Assembly (NCBI GenBank): GCA_947499155.1
Contig: CANMND010000007.1
Location: 61,731 to 125,730 of the forward strand
From: an uncultured Sphingomonadales bacterium
GTDB lineage: Bacteria; Pseudomonadota; Alphaproteobacteria; Sphingomonadales; Rhodothalassiaceae
Length of the DNA: 64,000 bases
Direction of reading: 5' to 3'
Both the position numbers and the translations under genes were made by a program. The notes below the pieces were generated by a model that searched no databases, was not told where the DNA came from, and saw only the letters and a list, made by a program, of their open reading frames with translations. Positions within the stretch are counted from its first letter, which is position 1. The number at the start of each line of letters is the position of its first letter. Below, piece by piece: positions 9,581 through 18,629 of the stretch.

Positions 9581-10093
9581 GTGGCCGCTAGGCAATTCCA
9601 GGAACCACAGCGTGCTCTGACGGGGCGGATGGTATTGGTGATTTTTCTGTCGTTTTTTGGTGTTATAATTGCCGCCAATACCGTGATGATGGTCGTAGCA
9701 GCCCGCACCTATGACGGCGTTCAGGAAGAAAAGGCGTATACCAAGGGCCGTGATTATAATGAGCGCCTCCAGGCTGCCAAAGCACAGCAGGCTCTGAATT
9801 GGACAGTTGTCTTTGAACATGAAGCGCAAGGCGATACACTGACCAGATTGGTCAGTGCGCGTTTTCTGGATGCAGATCAACGCCCTTTGGATAATCTCTC
9901 GGTTGAGGCTGAGTTTTTTTCTTCGGTGGAACAGGACCATGACCGCACTCAGCGCCTCGCATCGTTAGGTGATGGGCAATATCAAGGTGTGGTGCGCCTT
10001 CCCCGTGAGGGGCGCTGGCAGTTTCGTGTTCGTGCCTACGAAAATGGTGTTGAACGCTATTATCTTTACAAGGAAAGCTTTGTCAGGCCGTGA
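9581..10093 (+). CDS. ccoH: FixH/CcoH family cbb3 assembly protein
   Basis: Protein of 170 residues with one N-terminal membrane helix (about 16-38; the region contains FFGVIIAANTVMMVVAARTYDG, typical of FixH) and a periplasmic beta-rich domain. CcoH is a single-span assembly factor of the cbb3 oxidase that contacts CcoN. The start is GTG at 9581 behind a GGGAGAA ribosome site. The stop overlaps the GTG start of ccoI (GTGA), so translation is coupled. Confidence 0.88.
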   Translation: MAARQFQEPQRALTGRMVLVIFLSFFGVIIAANTVMMVVAARTYDGVQEEKAYTKGRDYNERLQAAKAQQALNWTVVFEHEAQGDTLTRLVSARFLDADQRPLDNLSVEAEFFSSVEQDHDRTQRLASLGDGQYQGVVRLPREGRWQFRVRAYENGVERYYLYKESFVRP

Positions 10094-12318
10094 CCCTATC
10101 TCATGCACAAACAGTACTTGCACAGGATGCCGATAGTTGGGCAGGGCAGGTGCGTCGCACGACTGGCGGGCTTGAGGAGATGGAATTCCTTGTACCTTCC
10201 ATGCATTGCGGTGGCTGCATGCGGACCATCGAAAACGGACTGGTCAAGGTCGAAGGTATAAAGGCTGCGAGAACCAATCTTTCTGTCCGCCGCGTTGCTG
10301 TCAGTTGGGAACAGGGGGTCCAGACAGTCGAAGGGGTGCAGGCGGCACTGGAATCTCTTGGCTTTGATGCCACACCCTTTGATCCGCGTCTGGCCATGGG
10401 GTCCGAGAAGGCACGGTCTCAGCAATTGTTGCGGGCTATTGCCATATCAGGATTTGCCGCCGCCAATGTGATGCTTTTATCGGTTTCTGTCTGGGCCGGA
10501 TTTTTCTCAGACATGGATACGATAACCCGCGACTTGTTTCATTGGTTGTCGGCTCTTATCGCCCTTCCTGCAGTGGTTTATGCCGGGCGGCCTTTCTTTT
10601 ATTCTGCGGCGTCTGCCTTGAAGGCCCGACGCATGAATATGGACGTGCCGATTTCGCTGGCTGTTATTCTTGCCTCAGCCGCAAGCCTGGCTGAAACCAT
10701 CCGAGGCGCGGAGCATGTCTATTTTGACGCAAGCGTCACCTTGTTATTCTTTTTGCTGATAGGCCGCTATCTGGATATGGCCATGCGTGGCAGGGCTGGT
10801 GAAGCCGCGCGCAATCTTTTGGCGTTGCGGGCGATTGCCGCCACTAAAATTATGGCGGATGGCAGCCGGGTCTCGGTGCCTGTTGATGTGTTGAGGCCCG
10901 ATGATCGGGTTTTTGTTGCACCTGGTATGCGCATTCCCGCTGACGGTACTGTTGTAGAAGGCGCATCAGATGTGGACACCAGCTTACTTAGTGGCGAGTC
11001 AGTCCCCGAACAGGTCACGCAACATTCACAGGTCTTTGCGGGGACACTTAATCTGTCAGGCCCATTGCAGATTGTCGTGACAGCGGCAAAAGACGATACG
11101 GTTCTCTCTGAAATTGCTCGCCTGATGGAAGCCGCTGAACAGGGGCGTGCCGGATTTGTCCGTTTGGCCGACCGTCTGTCACGGGTTTATGCGCCTGTTG
11201 TCCATATCCTTGCCGGCAGTACATTTCTGGTCTGGCTGCTCATAGGCGCGGGCTGGCACCAGGCGTTGATGACGGCGGTGGCAGTGTTGATCATCACATG
11301 CCCCTGCGCACTTGCCCTTGCGGTTCCTGTGGTGCAGGTGGTGGCGTCCGGACGCCTGCTTCGGCATGGTATCTTGCTGAAATCTGCAGACGGGCTGGAG
11401 CGGATGGCAAAGGTCGATTGTGTGGTGTTTGATAAAACCGGCACGCTGACCGACGGGACTGCAAGTCTAGTAAATGGCGATGATATCCGGCCTGAGGATA
11501 TGGCTCTGGCCGCAGCCCTTGGCTCACAGTCCCATCATCCGCTGGCATTGGCTGTGGCAAAGGCCGGTGCTGGTCTTGCCCATCCAGAATTAGGTGCGGT
11601 TGCAGAAGTTCCGGGCTTTGGCATGGAAGCCAGGCTTGATGGCAAAACCGTGCGTCTTGGCCGCAGGGAATGGGTGGGTGCGTCGGATGTGGTGGATCAT
11701 GGAGGTCCAGAATTATGGCTGGCGGTGGCAGACGCTGCGCCGGTCAGATTTATGTTCAAGGATCGCCTGCGTAAAGACGCGGTTGAAGTGGTCGCGCATC
11801 TGCAACGGCTTGGGATTGAGACGCGGCTATTGTCTGGCGACCGAAAGGCAGCCGTTGAGCATGTGGCGTCACAGCTCAAGATCTCGGATTGGCGCGCCGA
11901 AGCAAGGCCACAGGAAAAGATCGAATGCCTTGAGAATCTGAAGGCTCAGGGGCGCACGATCCTGATGGTGGGAGACGGGCTTAATGATGCCCCTGCCTTG
12001 CGTGCAGCGCATGTGTCCATGTCACCGGGAAGTGCTGCGGACATATCCCAAAGGGCTGCGGATTTTGTGTTTCAGGGTGATAACCTTGGTCCTGTGGCCG
12101 ACGGAATTTGGACAGCACGGCGGGCGCGCTCGCTGGTTTTCCAGAATTTTGGCGTCGCCTTCACCTATAATGCCGTTGCCATTCCCCTTGCGGCTCTTGG
12201 ATATGTGACGCCCTTGATTGCGGCTGTTGCCATGTCGTCTTCATCCCTGATCGTAACAGTGAACGCATTGCGTCTGCGGCGTTCCAATAAGGATATGGCC
12301 AAAAAGGACGAGGCATGA
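10090..12318 (+). CDS. ccoI: Copper-translocating P1B-type ATPase for cbb3 assembly (CcoI/FixI)
   Basis: P-type ATPase of 742 residues. An N-terminal heavy-metal-binding domain carries MHCGGCMRTIE (about residues 38-48). Transport motif CPC appears in ITCPCALALAVPV, the phosphorylation loop in DKTGTLTDG, the HP motif in SHHPLALAV and the hinge in GDGLNDAPAL. Eight membrane segments can be recognised. CcoI exports copper destined for the CuB site of CcoN. Its place between ccoH and ccoS distinguishes it from a general CopA efflux pump. GTG start overlaps the ccoH stop; the ccoS ATG overlaps its TGA. Confidence 0.94.
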   Translation: MTLSHAQTVLAQDADSWAGQVRRTTGGLEEMEFLVPSMHCGGCMRTIENGLVKVEGIKAARTNLSVRRVAVSWEQGVQTVEGVQAALESLGFDATPFDPRLAMGSEKARSQQLLRAIAISGFAAANVMLLSVSVWAGFFSDMDTITRDLFHWLSALIALPAVVYAGRPFFYSAASALKARRMNMDVPISLAVILASAASLAETIRGAEHVYFDASVTLLFFLLIGRYLDMAMRGRAGEAARNLLALRAIAATKIMADGSRVSVPVDVLRPDDRVFVAPGMRIPADGTVVEGASDVDTSLLSGESVPEQVTQHSQVFAGTLNLSGPLQIVVTAAKDDTVLSEIARLMEAAEQGRAGFVRLADRLSRVYAPVVHILAGSTFLVWLLIGAGWHQALMTAVAVLIITCPCALALAVPVVQVVASGRLLRHGILLKSADGLERMAKVDCVVFDKTGTLTDGTASLVNGDDIRPEDMALAAALGSQSHHPLALAVAKAGAGLAHPELGAVAEVPGFGMEARLDGKTVRLGRREWVGASDVVDHGGPELWLAVADAAPVRFMFKDRLRKDAVEVVAHLQRLGIETRLLSGDRKAAVEHVASQLKISDWRAEARPQEKIECLENLKAQGRTILMVGDGLNDAPALRAAHVSMSPGSAADISQRAADFVFQGDNLGPVADGIWTARRARSLVFQNFGVAFTYNAVAIPLAALGYVTPLIAAVAMSSSSLIVTVNALRLRRSNKDMAKKDEA

Positions 12319-12497
12319 CAGCCCTGCTGCTTTTGATTCCTGTTGCCCTGTTCTTGGGCGGACTTGGCCTTGTGGCATTTCTCTGGTCGCTTAAAAGCGG
12401 GCAGTATGATGATCTTGAAGGTGCCTCACGACGCATTCTTCACGACGAAAGTCTGGATGATGAAGACGAAGAGGACAGTCAAGACCGTCCATTATAA
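12315..12497 (+). CDS. ccoS: cbb3-type cytochrome oxidase assembly protein CcoS
   Basis: Protein of 60 residues with a single membrane helix (about 4-26), the CcoS-typical LWSLKSGQYDDLEGASRRIL, and an acidic tail. CcoS is required for cofactor insertion into the cbb3 oxidase. It is the last gene of the ccoGHIS assembly unit, overlapping ccoI by 4 bp. No convincing terminator separates it from the downstream riboswitch. Confidence 0.93.
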   Translation: MTALLLLIPVALFLGGLGLVAFLWSLKSGQYDDLEGASRRILHDESLDDEDEEDSQDRPL

Positions 12498-12544
12498 GAA
12501 CGACAGACTTGCCAGGCCGTGCGGCACAGCCTATTGTCCGCGCC

Positions 12545-12716
12545 GGTGGTGCCTGTGGGAGACAATCACAGGCTAAGAGGGAACGTGGTTTAAGGCCACG
12601 GCTGTACCCGCAACTGTAGACGGATAGGTCCGGTGCACAAAGCCACTGAAACAGCGATGTTTCGGGAAGGCACACCAAAGGACCCATGACCCGCAAGCCA
12701 GGAAACCTGCCACCAC
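12545..12716 (+). promoter_or_regulatory. Cobalamin (AdoCbl) riboswitch
   Basis: The conserved blocks appear in order: GGTGCCTGTG near 12546, AAGAGGGAA near 12576, GCTGTACCCGCAACTGTA at 12601, GCCACTG at 12642, GGGAAGG at 12664 and the B12 box GCCAGGAAACCTGCC at 12697-12711. The element lies about 145 nt before a TonB receptor gene and a complete vitamin B12 ABC importer, the expected targets. B12 binding normally switches such genes off. I could not assign the expression platform. The 12717-12859 leader has GC-rich pairing potential near the ribosome site but no clear terminator. Confidence 0.95.
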
Positions 12717-12859
12717 GTCGTCTTCTCCGGGTCGGGTTGTGCCATGGGGAGCGGTCTTCCGCAACGGCGACATCGTGGGTGGCTGTTGCGCATGTTTCAT
12801 CGATTTGAGGCAGGTGTTCTGGTCGCCCGTTGTGTTAACGCAAGCGGGAGTTCTCGCCC

Positions 12860-14764
12860 ATGTCTATTTGTAACAGCGCCTCTAGGCTGGCGCTTGTCCT
12901 GTCCCTGTCTTCGGTCGCTCTGCCCTCCATCGCCGCCGATGCGTCTTCCAAACTGGAAGAAGTAATCGTAACGGCTACCCGTGAGCCTGCGAATGCCGGA
13001 ACGCTGGGTGCGTCTTTTTCTGTTGTGGACCGTACGCGGCTTGAGGCCCGGCAAAACCCTGTTTTAAGCGATATTCTGCGTGATCTTCCCGGTCTATCCA
13101 TTAGCCCGACAGGGCCGGTAGGCGCTCAGACACAAATCCGCATCAGGGGTGCTGAAGGTAATCACACTCTGGTTTTGATCGACGGGATTGAGGCAACGGA
13201 CCCTGTTGGTAATTTCGAGCTGGATTTTGCTGATGTTCTCACCACCGGCATCGAACGTGTCGAGCTTATCCGAGGCCCGCAAAGTGCCCTTTATGGGTCA
13301 GAAGCCATCGGTGGGGTGATCAATATCCTGACACGTGAGCCTGTGGAAGGCCTGGATATCGAGGCACTGGGGGAAGGTGGATCCTTTGGCTCCATGCGCT
13401 TTGGAACAACCGTCTCAGGTGGCACAGAGAAGGTCGGCGCAACTGCATCTGTTGGCTATTTTGATACCAGGGGCATATCCGCAAGCCCAACTGGTTCCGA
13501 AAAGGACGGATATGAAAATCTCACCTTGTCCGGAAAGATTGTCGCGCGCCCCACGGATGCCCTCACGCTTGGCGTGACGGTACGCCATGTTGCTGCAGAG
13601 ACCGAATTTGATACACAGGACTTCCTTACGTCAGAAGTTATAGATGCGGATCTGGTTCGCAAGTTTGATGGCTTTTATGGCCGCGCCCACGGGGCCTTGG
13701 CTTTGTTTGACGATGCGTGGACGCAGCGTGCAGCGGTGGAGTTGACAAAGACCGATACGGACAATTTCATTGATGGTGCCTTTGACAATTCCTTTGAAGG
13801 GCAGCGGTTCAAAGCAATGTATCAAAGCACCGTTGCGCTGGCAGGAACGGCGCTTACAGGGGCGGTGGAATATGAAGAGCTGACCTTTAAGGCGATTAAT
13901 GTCGATCCCAATGATCCCTCAAACCAGCGTAAAAAAGATGATCAAACATCGTTGGTCGGAGAATGGCGCGGTGACGTGGATGAGACCCTATTTCTCACTC
14001 TTGGCGTGCGCCATGACCTTAACAGCACTTTTGCCGATGTAACCACATGGCGCGCTGCTGCGGCCTATTGGCTTGCTCCGGGCACACAGATCCATACCAG
14101 CTATGGCACCGGTGTGTCGGACCCGACATTTTTTGACCGCTTTGGTTTCTTTCCTGACCAGTTCGAGGGTAATCCTGACCTTACGCCTGAAAAAGCACGG
14201 GGCTGGGATATTGGCGTCCGGCAGGACTTCCTTGATGATCGGCTCGTGGTCGATGTCACCTGGTTCTCATCTAACCTCAGAGATGAGATCATCTCGATTT
14301 TTGACTTTAGTACTTTCCTCACCACCGTGGATAACCAGGTAGGGAAAAGCAAGCGGCGCGGCGTGGAAATGACCGCCCGTTACATTTTGGACCAAAGTCT
14401 GTTCCTGGATTTTGCCTATACCTGGCTTGATGCAAGCGATCCCGATGGTATCCGCGAAGTGCGTCGCGCCCGCCATCAGGCCAATGCATCCGGGACCGTG
14501 CGTTTTCTGGATGGCAAGGGAGAAGCCACCCTTGCTGTTAATTATAATGGCAAACAGGACGATCTCGACTTCTCCAGCTTTCCCGCTAATCAGGTGGCCC
14601 TTGGCGCTTATACCCTTGTGACCCTGTCTGCCAGTTGGCAGTTGATGGACGGACTGGAAATCTTCGGGCGCATTGAAAACCTTCTGGATCAGAACTATCA
14701 GTCGGTTTTAGGCTTTAACACACCGGGCATTGGCGCTTATGCCGGCTTGCGCGTAAGGTTTTAA
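12860..14764 (+). CDS. btuB: TonB-dependent cobalamin receptor, BtuB-like
   Basis: Outer-membrane receptor of 634 residues. A signal peptide ends near ALPSIAA (about residue 22), and a TonB box EEVIVTATR follows directly. The plug domain shows IRIRGAEGNHTLVLIDGIEA and VELIRGPQSALYGSEAIGGVINI. The C-terminus ends in VRF as in outer-membrane barrels. The cobalamin riboswitch upstream and the btuFCD genes downstream support vitamin B12 or another corrinoid as the substrate. A GGGAG ribosome site precedes the ATG at 12860. Confidence 0.9.
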   Translation: MSICNSASRLALVLSLSSVALPSIAADASSKLEEVIVTATREPANAGTLGASFSVVDRTRLEARQNPVLSDILRDLPGLSISPTGPVGAQTQIRIRGAEGNHTLVLIDGIEATDPVGNFELDFADVLTTGIERVELIRGPQSALYGSEAIGGVINILTREPVEGLDIEALGEGGSFGSMRFGTTVSGGTEKVGATASVGYFDTRGISASPTGSEKDGYENLTLSGKIVARPTDALTLGVTVRHVAAETEFDTQDFLTSEVIDADLVRKFDGFYGRAHGALALFDDAWTQRAAVELTKTDTDNFIDGAFDNSFEGQRFKAMYQSTVALAGTALTGAVEYEELTFKAINVDPNDPSNQRKKDDQTSLVGEWRGDVDETLFLTLGVRHDLNSTFADVTTWRAAAAYWLAPGTQIHTSYGTGVSDPTFFDRFGFFPDQFEGNPDLTPEKARGWDIGVRQDFLDDRLVVDVTWFSSNLRDEIISIFDFSTFLTTVDNQVGKSKRRGVEMTARYILDQSLFLDFAYTWLDASDPDGIREVRRARHQANASGTVRFLDGKGEATLAVNYNGKQDDLDFSSFPANQVALGAYTLVTLSASWQLMDGLEIFGRIENLLDQNYQSVLGFNTPGIGAYAGLRVRF

Positions 14765-14767
14765 GCC

Positions 14768-15676
14768 ATGGGCATTGGCACATATAAAGGGCTAATTACC
14801 GCTTTTCTGGTGCTGAGCCTTGCCGCAGTAGAGGCAAAGGCAGGCCCAGTTCGGGTGGTCAGTCTTGATTATTGTGCCGATGCCACCCTTCTTGCGCTGG
14901 CGGGTGAAAAGACTGAACTTTATCTCTCTCCTGATGCGACCAAACCCTTTGCATGGGGGAGAGACCTGGCACAAAATCACATGCGCCACAGTGGCAGCAC
15001 GGAAGAAATCCTGAACCTTAACCCGGATCTGGTTATTCATTCAGGGCTTGGGCATTTAAAATCCGTATCCATGCTGGATCGTTTCGGGTTCAAAATAATT
15101 GATATCGGCTATTCAGAAAGCCTCCATCATGCCCGGCAGGCGGTCCGGACTGTAGGGAACGCGCTTGATCGTTCTGGTACCGCTGACCGCATTCTTGAGA
15201 CGATGGACCGGCGCCTGGAGCAGGTGGCAAAGACTGTGGAACGCCTTGATAAGTCTGGTCCGCGTCCGCAGGCGCTTTATCTTACACCGTCTGCCAACAC
15301 GACGGGATCTGGCACCTATCTTGATGAAGTGATGACGCTGGCGGGGATTGATAACCGCTTGGCCGTTCGAGGCGTTATTGGCTGGGCGTCGCTTGATCTT
15401 GAAGACATGGCACAAAATCCCCCCGATATGGTGATTTCAAGTTTTTTTGAATCCCTGTCCGGTTGGCAATCTGCCTGGCTTTTCTCCCGCCATCCTGTGA
15501 CCATGCAGGCGATGGAACGTGCAATGCAGGTTAAGGTGCCTGCACGACAATGGGGCTGTGGCGGGTTCTTTATTGTCGAGGCTGTGGAAACGCTGGCTGA
15601 AGCGCGCGCTCATTGGCAAAACAAGATGAGTCCCAAGCCGATCCTTGCCCATCAACAGGCAGGACATGACCAATGA
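14768..15676 (+). CDS. btuF: Cobalamin ABC transporter substrate-binding protein
   Basis: Periplasmic binding protein of 302 residues with a signal peptide ending near residue 25 (VEAKAG). The body is of the helical-backbone metal-receptor type: VRVVSLDYCADATLLALAG, then a region around EEILNLNPDLVIHSG. The gene follows btuB by 3 bp and its stop overlaps the btuC ATG. The family also includes iron-siderophore binders. The riboswitch is the reason for preferring cobalamin. Confidence 0.85.
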   Translation: MGIGTYKGLITAFLVLSLAAVEAKAGPVRVVSLDYCADATLLALAGEKTELYLSPDATKPFAWGRDLAQNHMRHSGSTEEILNLNPDLVIHSGLGHLKSVSMLDRFGFKIIDIGYSESLHHARQAVRTVGNALDRSGTADRILETMDRRLEQVAKTVERLDKSGPRPQALYLTPSANTTGSGTYLDEVMTLAGIDNRLAVRGVIGWASLDLEDMAQNPPDMVISSFFESLSGWQSAWLFSRHPVTMQAMERAMQVKVPARQWGCGGFFIVEAVETLAEARAHWQNKMSPKPILAHQQAGHDQ

Positions 15677-16662
15677 ATACCCAGCGCTTGCTGATACCTA
15701 TTCTGATTTCTGTAGTGATCGTTCTTTCGGGCGTGTCTTTGTTGGTTGGACCGGCTGACCTTGGCCCAAAAGACCTGATAGCCAGTCTTTCGGGCACCTC
15801 GGACGAGGTAACACAAACCATATTCTGGCAGATCCGTTTGCCCCGCGTTTTACTGGCCTTTCTGGTTGGTGGCTCTCTTGGCTTGTCGGGTGCGGCTCTT
15901 CAGGGCCTGTTGCGCAATCCATTGGCAGAACCCGGCATCATTGGCGTTTCGGCAAGTGCCGGATTTGGTGCGGTCCTTGCTCTTTATTTTGCAACATTTG
16001 GCATGGCATGGTCCGTGTCCGTGGCGGCCATGACCGGAGCCTTGATTGCCACCCTTGTTCTGGTTTTTCTGGCAGGAAGAGATGCAAGCGTGCTCACTCT
16101 TATTCTTGCGGGCGTTGCGATTAATTCCCTCGCTGCCGCTCTCACAGCCCTTGCCCTTAATCTGTCTCCCAATCCTTTTGCCCTGGCCGATATGGTCCAC
16201 TGGCTGATGGGAAGTTTCGCCGATAGAAGCCTTGATGATGTCCTGCTTTCTGCCCCGTTCATCCTGTTTGGCTCGGCGTTGCTTTTGACCTCGGGACGCG
16301 GCATTCAGGCTCTGGTATTGGGAGAGGAAACGGCCCAGTCACTGGGATTTTCGCTGCTGCGTTTGCGCCTTGTTGTAATCTTCGGTTCGGCCTTGTGCGT
16401 AGGGGCGGGAGTTGCCGTTTCAGGCGCTATCGGCTTTGTCGGACTTGTGGTGCCCCATATCCTGAGACCTTTCACCGGTCACGATCCGGCGCGTCTGTTG
16501 TGGCCCAGTATTCTGGGTGGTGCAGCACTGTTATTGGCTGCCGATTGTCTGGTGAGGCTGTTGCCGGGCGGGCAGGAGCTGAAACTGGGCGTTGTGACTG
16601 CCCTGATTGGTGCGCCCATGTTCCTGCATCTGATCTGGACAACGCGAAAGTACATGCGATGA
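15673..16662 (+). CDS. btuC: Cobalamin ABC transporter permease
   Basis: FecCD-family permease of 329 residues with about ten membrane segments. The signature stretches GGSLGLSGAALQGLLRNPLAEPGIIGVSASAG, GAIGFVGLVVPHILR and the terminal GAPMFLHLIW are visible (each cited only in part as landmarks). The coupling loop that contacts BtuD lies near VVPHILR. Start and stop overlap the neighbouring btuF and btuD genes by 4 bp each. Confidence 0.88.
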   Translation: MNTQRLLIPILISVVIVLSGVSLLVGPADLGPKDLIASLSGTSDEVTQTIFWQIRLPRVLLAFLVGGSLGLSGAALQGLLRNPLAEPGIIGVSASAGFGAVLALYFATFGMAWSVSVAAMTGALIATLVLVFLAGRDASVLTLILAGVAINSLAAALTALALNLSPNPFALADMVHWLMGSFADRSLDDVLLSAPFILFGSALLLTSGRGIQALVLGEETAQSLGFSLLRLRLVVIFGSALCVGAGVAVSGAIGFVGLVVPHILRPFTGHDPARLLWPSILGGAALLLAADCLVRLLPGGQELKLGVVTALIGAPMFLHLIWTTRKYMR

Positions 16663-17411
16663 ATCTGGAAGCACGACATATTTCGGTGCGACTGGCGGGT
16701 CGGACGATTATTAAAGATGCGTCCATTTCGGTGACGCCTGGTGAACTTGTGGCGCTGATTGGTCCCAATGGTGCGGGCAAGTCCACGTTTTTGCGTGCTC
16801 TTGCAGGACTGCTGCCCCTGGCCTCTGGTGAGATATGCCCCCAACAGGACATGAAGGCGTATGCCCGATTTCGCGCATATCTCGGACAGGAACCAGTCAT
16901 CCACTGGCCAGTGACGGTAGAAAGACTGGTGTCTCTTGGTCGCCTGCCTCATCTTGACGCGTTTCAAAAACCAGATGCAGAAGATCGGGCCGCTATCGCC
17001 CATGCCATGGATGTGACGTCTGTTCAGGAATTCGCAGATCGGCCCGCCATTCATCTCTCTGCTGGAGAACGGGCGCGTGTGCTTTTGGCCCGCGCCCTTG
17101 CGACCCGCACGCCTTACATTTTGGCAGATGAGCCGGTAGCAGCCCTTGACCCTTATCATGCGTTTGGGATGATGGAGCTGTTGGCGCTTGAGGCAAAGGC
17201 TGGGCGGGGGGTGCTGGTGGTGCTGCATGACCTTAATCTTGCCGCACGCTTTGCTGACAGGCTTGTCCTGATGAATAAGGGCAAGGTCGCGGCAGATGGG
17301 GAAAAAGATGTGGTCCTGTCTGACCGGATGCTGGCAAACACTTATGGAATAAAGGTGGCGCGTGGCCCTGACTGGCTGGCTCCAGTTGGCCGTGTAGCGA
17401 ATGGTGATTGA
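16659..17411 (+). CDS. btuD: Cobalamin ABC transporter ATP-binding protein
   Basis: ATPase of 250 residues. Walker A is GPNGAGKST (about residue 37), the signature is LSAGERARV, Walker B is PYILADEPVAALD and the H-loop is VLHDLNLAARF. The ATG at 16659 overlaps the btuC stop (ATGA). A longer reading frame upstream to 16395 is an artefact inside btuC. The signature serine-glycine (LSAGE) deviates slightly from LSGGQ but this is common in the family. Confidence 0.92.
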   Translation: MNLEARHISVRLAGRTIIKDASISVTPGELVALIGPNGAGKSTFLRALAGLLPLASGEICPQQDMKAYARFRAYLGQEPVIHWPVTVERLVSLGRLPHLDAFQKPDAEDRAAIAHAMDVTSVQEFADRPAIHLSAGERARVLLARALATRTPYILADEPVAALDPYHAFGMMELLALEAKAGRGVLVVLHDLNLAARFADRLVLMNKGKVAADGEKDVVLSDRMLANTYGIKVARGPDWLAPVGRVANGD

Positions 17412-17431
17412 GCACAAGGATTGGACATGCC

Positions 17432-17881
17432 ATGGTGCCGGTTATGAAAACAAATGCCCCATTCCATCTGGCCTTTCCCGTGCATGATCTTGATGCGGCA
17501 CAGGGATTTTATGTCGATCTTCTTGGGTGCCCCATGGGGCGGCGGTCAGGTCGCTGGATTGATCTGGATTTCTTTGGCAACCAGATAACCGCCCATTTGC
17601 GCCCGGAAGAATGCACAAAGACCAACACAAATTCCGTTGATGGCGATCAGGTGCCTGTGCGGCATTTCGGTGCCATTCTGGATTGGGATTCGTGGGACGC
17701 CCTTGCCGACACACTGTCAAAGGCAGGCGTTTATTTCCTGATGAAGCCCCATATCCGGTTTAAGGGAAAAGCGGGAGAGCAGGGGACATTCTTTGTCCAT
17801 GATCCTTCCGGCAATGCGCTGGAGTTCAAGACGTTTCGGGATATGAGTCAGATATTTGCCGTGGATGATGCTCATGATTGA
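17432..17881 (+). CDS. VOC-family protein (COG3565-like predicted dioxygenase)
   Basis: About 149 residues with the vicinal-oxygen-chelate fold. Likely metal ligands are His in PFHLAFPVHDLDAA, His in VRHFGAILDW and Glu in GNALEFKTF. This pattern resembles the small COG3565 predicted extradiol-dioxygenase-like proteins; substrate unknown. The ATG at 17432 follows an AAGGA at 17416-17420; ATG 17444 is an alternative, and the TTG further upstream is unlikely. It lies 20 bp after btuD on the same strand, so it is probably part of the B12-riboswitch transcript. The stop overlaps the next gene's start. Confidence 0.75.
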   Translation: MVPVMKTNAPFHLAFPVHDLDAAQGFYVDLLGCPMGRRSGRWIDLDFFGNQITAHLRPEECTKTNTNSVDGDQVPVRHFGAILDWDSWDALADTLSKAGVYFLMKPHIRFKGKAGEQGTFFVHDPSGNALEFKTFRDMSQIFAVDDAHD

Positions 17882-18629
17882 TCTTTCTGGGAAAACCTAT
17901 CTTGTGACTGGCGCGTCCAAGGGAATTGGTGCGGCTACGGCTCGGGTACTGCTGCACGCAGGAGCGCGGGTTATCCTTCACTGGAACAGCGCAAAAGGTG
18001 CCGTGGACGCCATGACTCAGGAATTTGGTGAAAGTCGTGTGCATTCTGTTCAGGCAGACTTGGGACAACGGAATGCAGGGGCTGAGTTGTTTCAGGCAGC
18101 GGTCAATTGGGCCGGGCGCGTGGACGGTATCGTCAATAACGCAGCCACCATGCCCTATAGCGGCCCTGAAGATGAGTATGCCAAATGGGATCGGGACTGG
18201 GATCATGTCTGGCAGGTGAATGTGCGGGCCATGGCCGATTTGTGCCGGGCGGCAGTGCTTCACTTCAAGGCGGACGGCAAGGGCGGCATGATCGTCAATC
18301 TCGCAAGCCGTGCGGCCTTTCGTGGCGATATGCCTGACGCCATGCATTATGCGGCGTCCAAGGGCGCGGTTGTTGCTCTCACCCGTACTTTGGCCAAGGG
18401 TTATGCAAAAGACGGCATTCGCGCTTATGTGGTGGCACCGGGCTGGGTAATGACAGAACGCGTTGCTCCCCGGATCAAAAGCCTGCCCACAGCCTTGTCC
18501 GATGTCCCCATGGGTGAGGCGGCCCCACCTGAAGAAGTCGGCAATATCATCGCATTTTTACTATCCGGCCTTGCCCATCACGCAACAGGTGCGACCATCG
18601 ATATCAATGGGGCGAGTTATTTTCACTGA
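17874..18629 (+). CDS. SDR-family oxidoreductase (FabG-like)
   Basis: About 251 residues with a Rossmann fold. The cofactor motif is TGASKGIG near the N-terminus, NNAA follows in VDGIVNNAATMPY, and the catalytic Ser-Tyr-Lys set is in the ASRAAF stretch and MHYAASKGA. The C-terminus has GATIDINGAS, as in FabG-like reductases. Candidate starts are ATGs at 17865, 17868 and 17874, all within the end of the VOC gene, so translation is coupled. The substrate is unknown. The 3' end overlaps the convergent YceI-like gene by 26 bp. Confidence 0.85.
   Translation: MIDLSGKTYLVTGASKGIGAATARVLLHAGARVILHWNSAKGAVDAMTQEFGESRVHSVQADLGQRNAGAELFQAAVNWAGRVDGIVNNAATMPYSGPEDEYAKWDRDWDHVWQVNVRAMADLCRAAVLHFKADGKGGMIVNLASRAAFRGDMPDAMHYAASKGAVVALTRTLAKGYAKDGIRAYVVAPGWVMTERVAPRIKSLPTALSDVPMGEAAPPEEVGNIIAFLLSGLAHHATGATIDINGASYFH

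Noticed and set aside
16395..16658. N-terminal extension of btuD
   Set aside because: Lies wholly inside btuC in another frame. The ATG overlapping the btuC stop gives a normal-length ATPase.
16479..17417. Minus-strand frame of 312 residues opposite btuC/btuD
   Set aside because: Antisense to two well-identified transporter genes; no recognisable motif.
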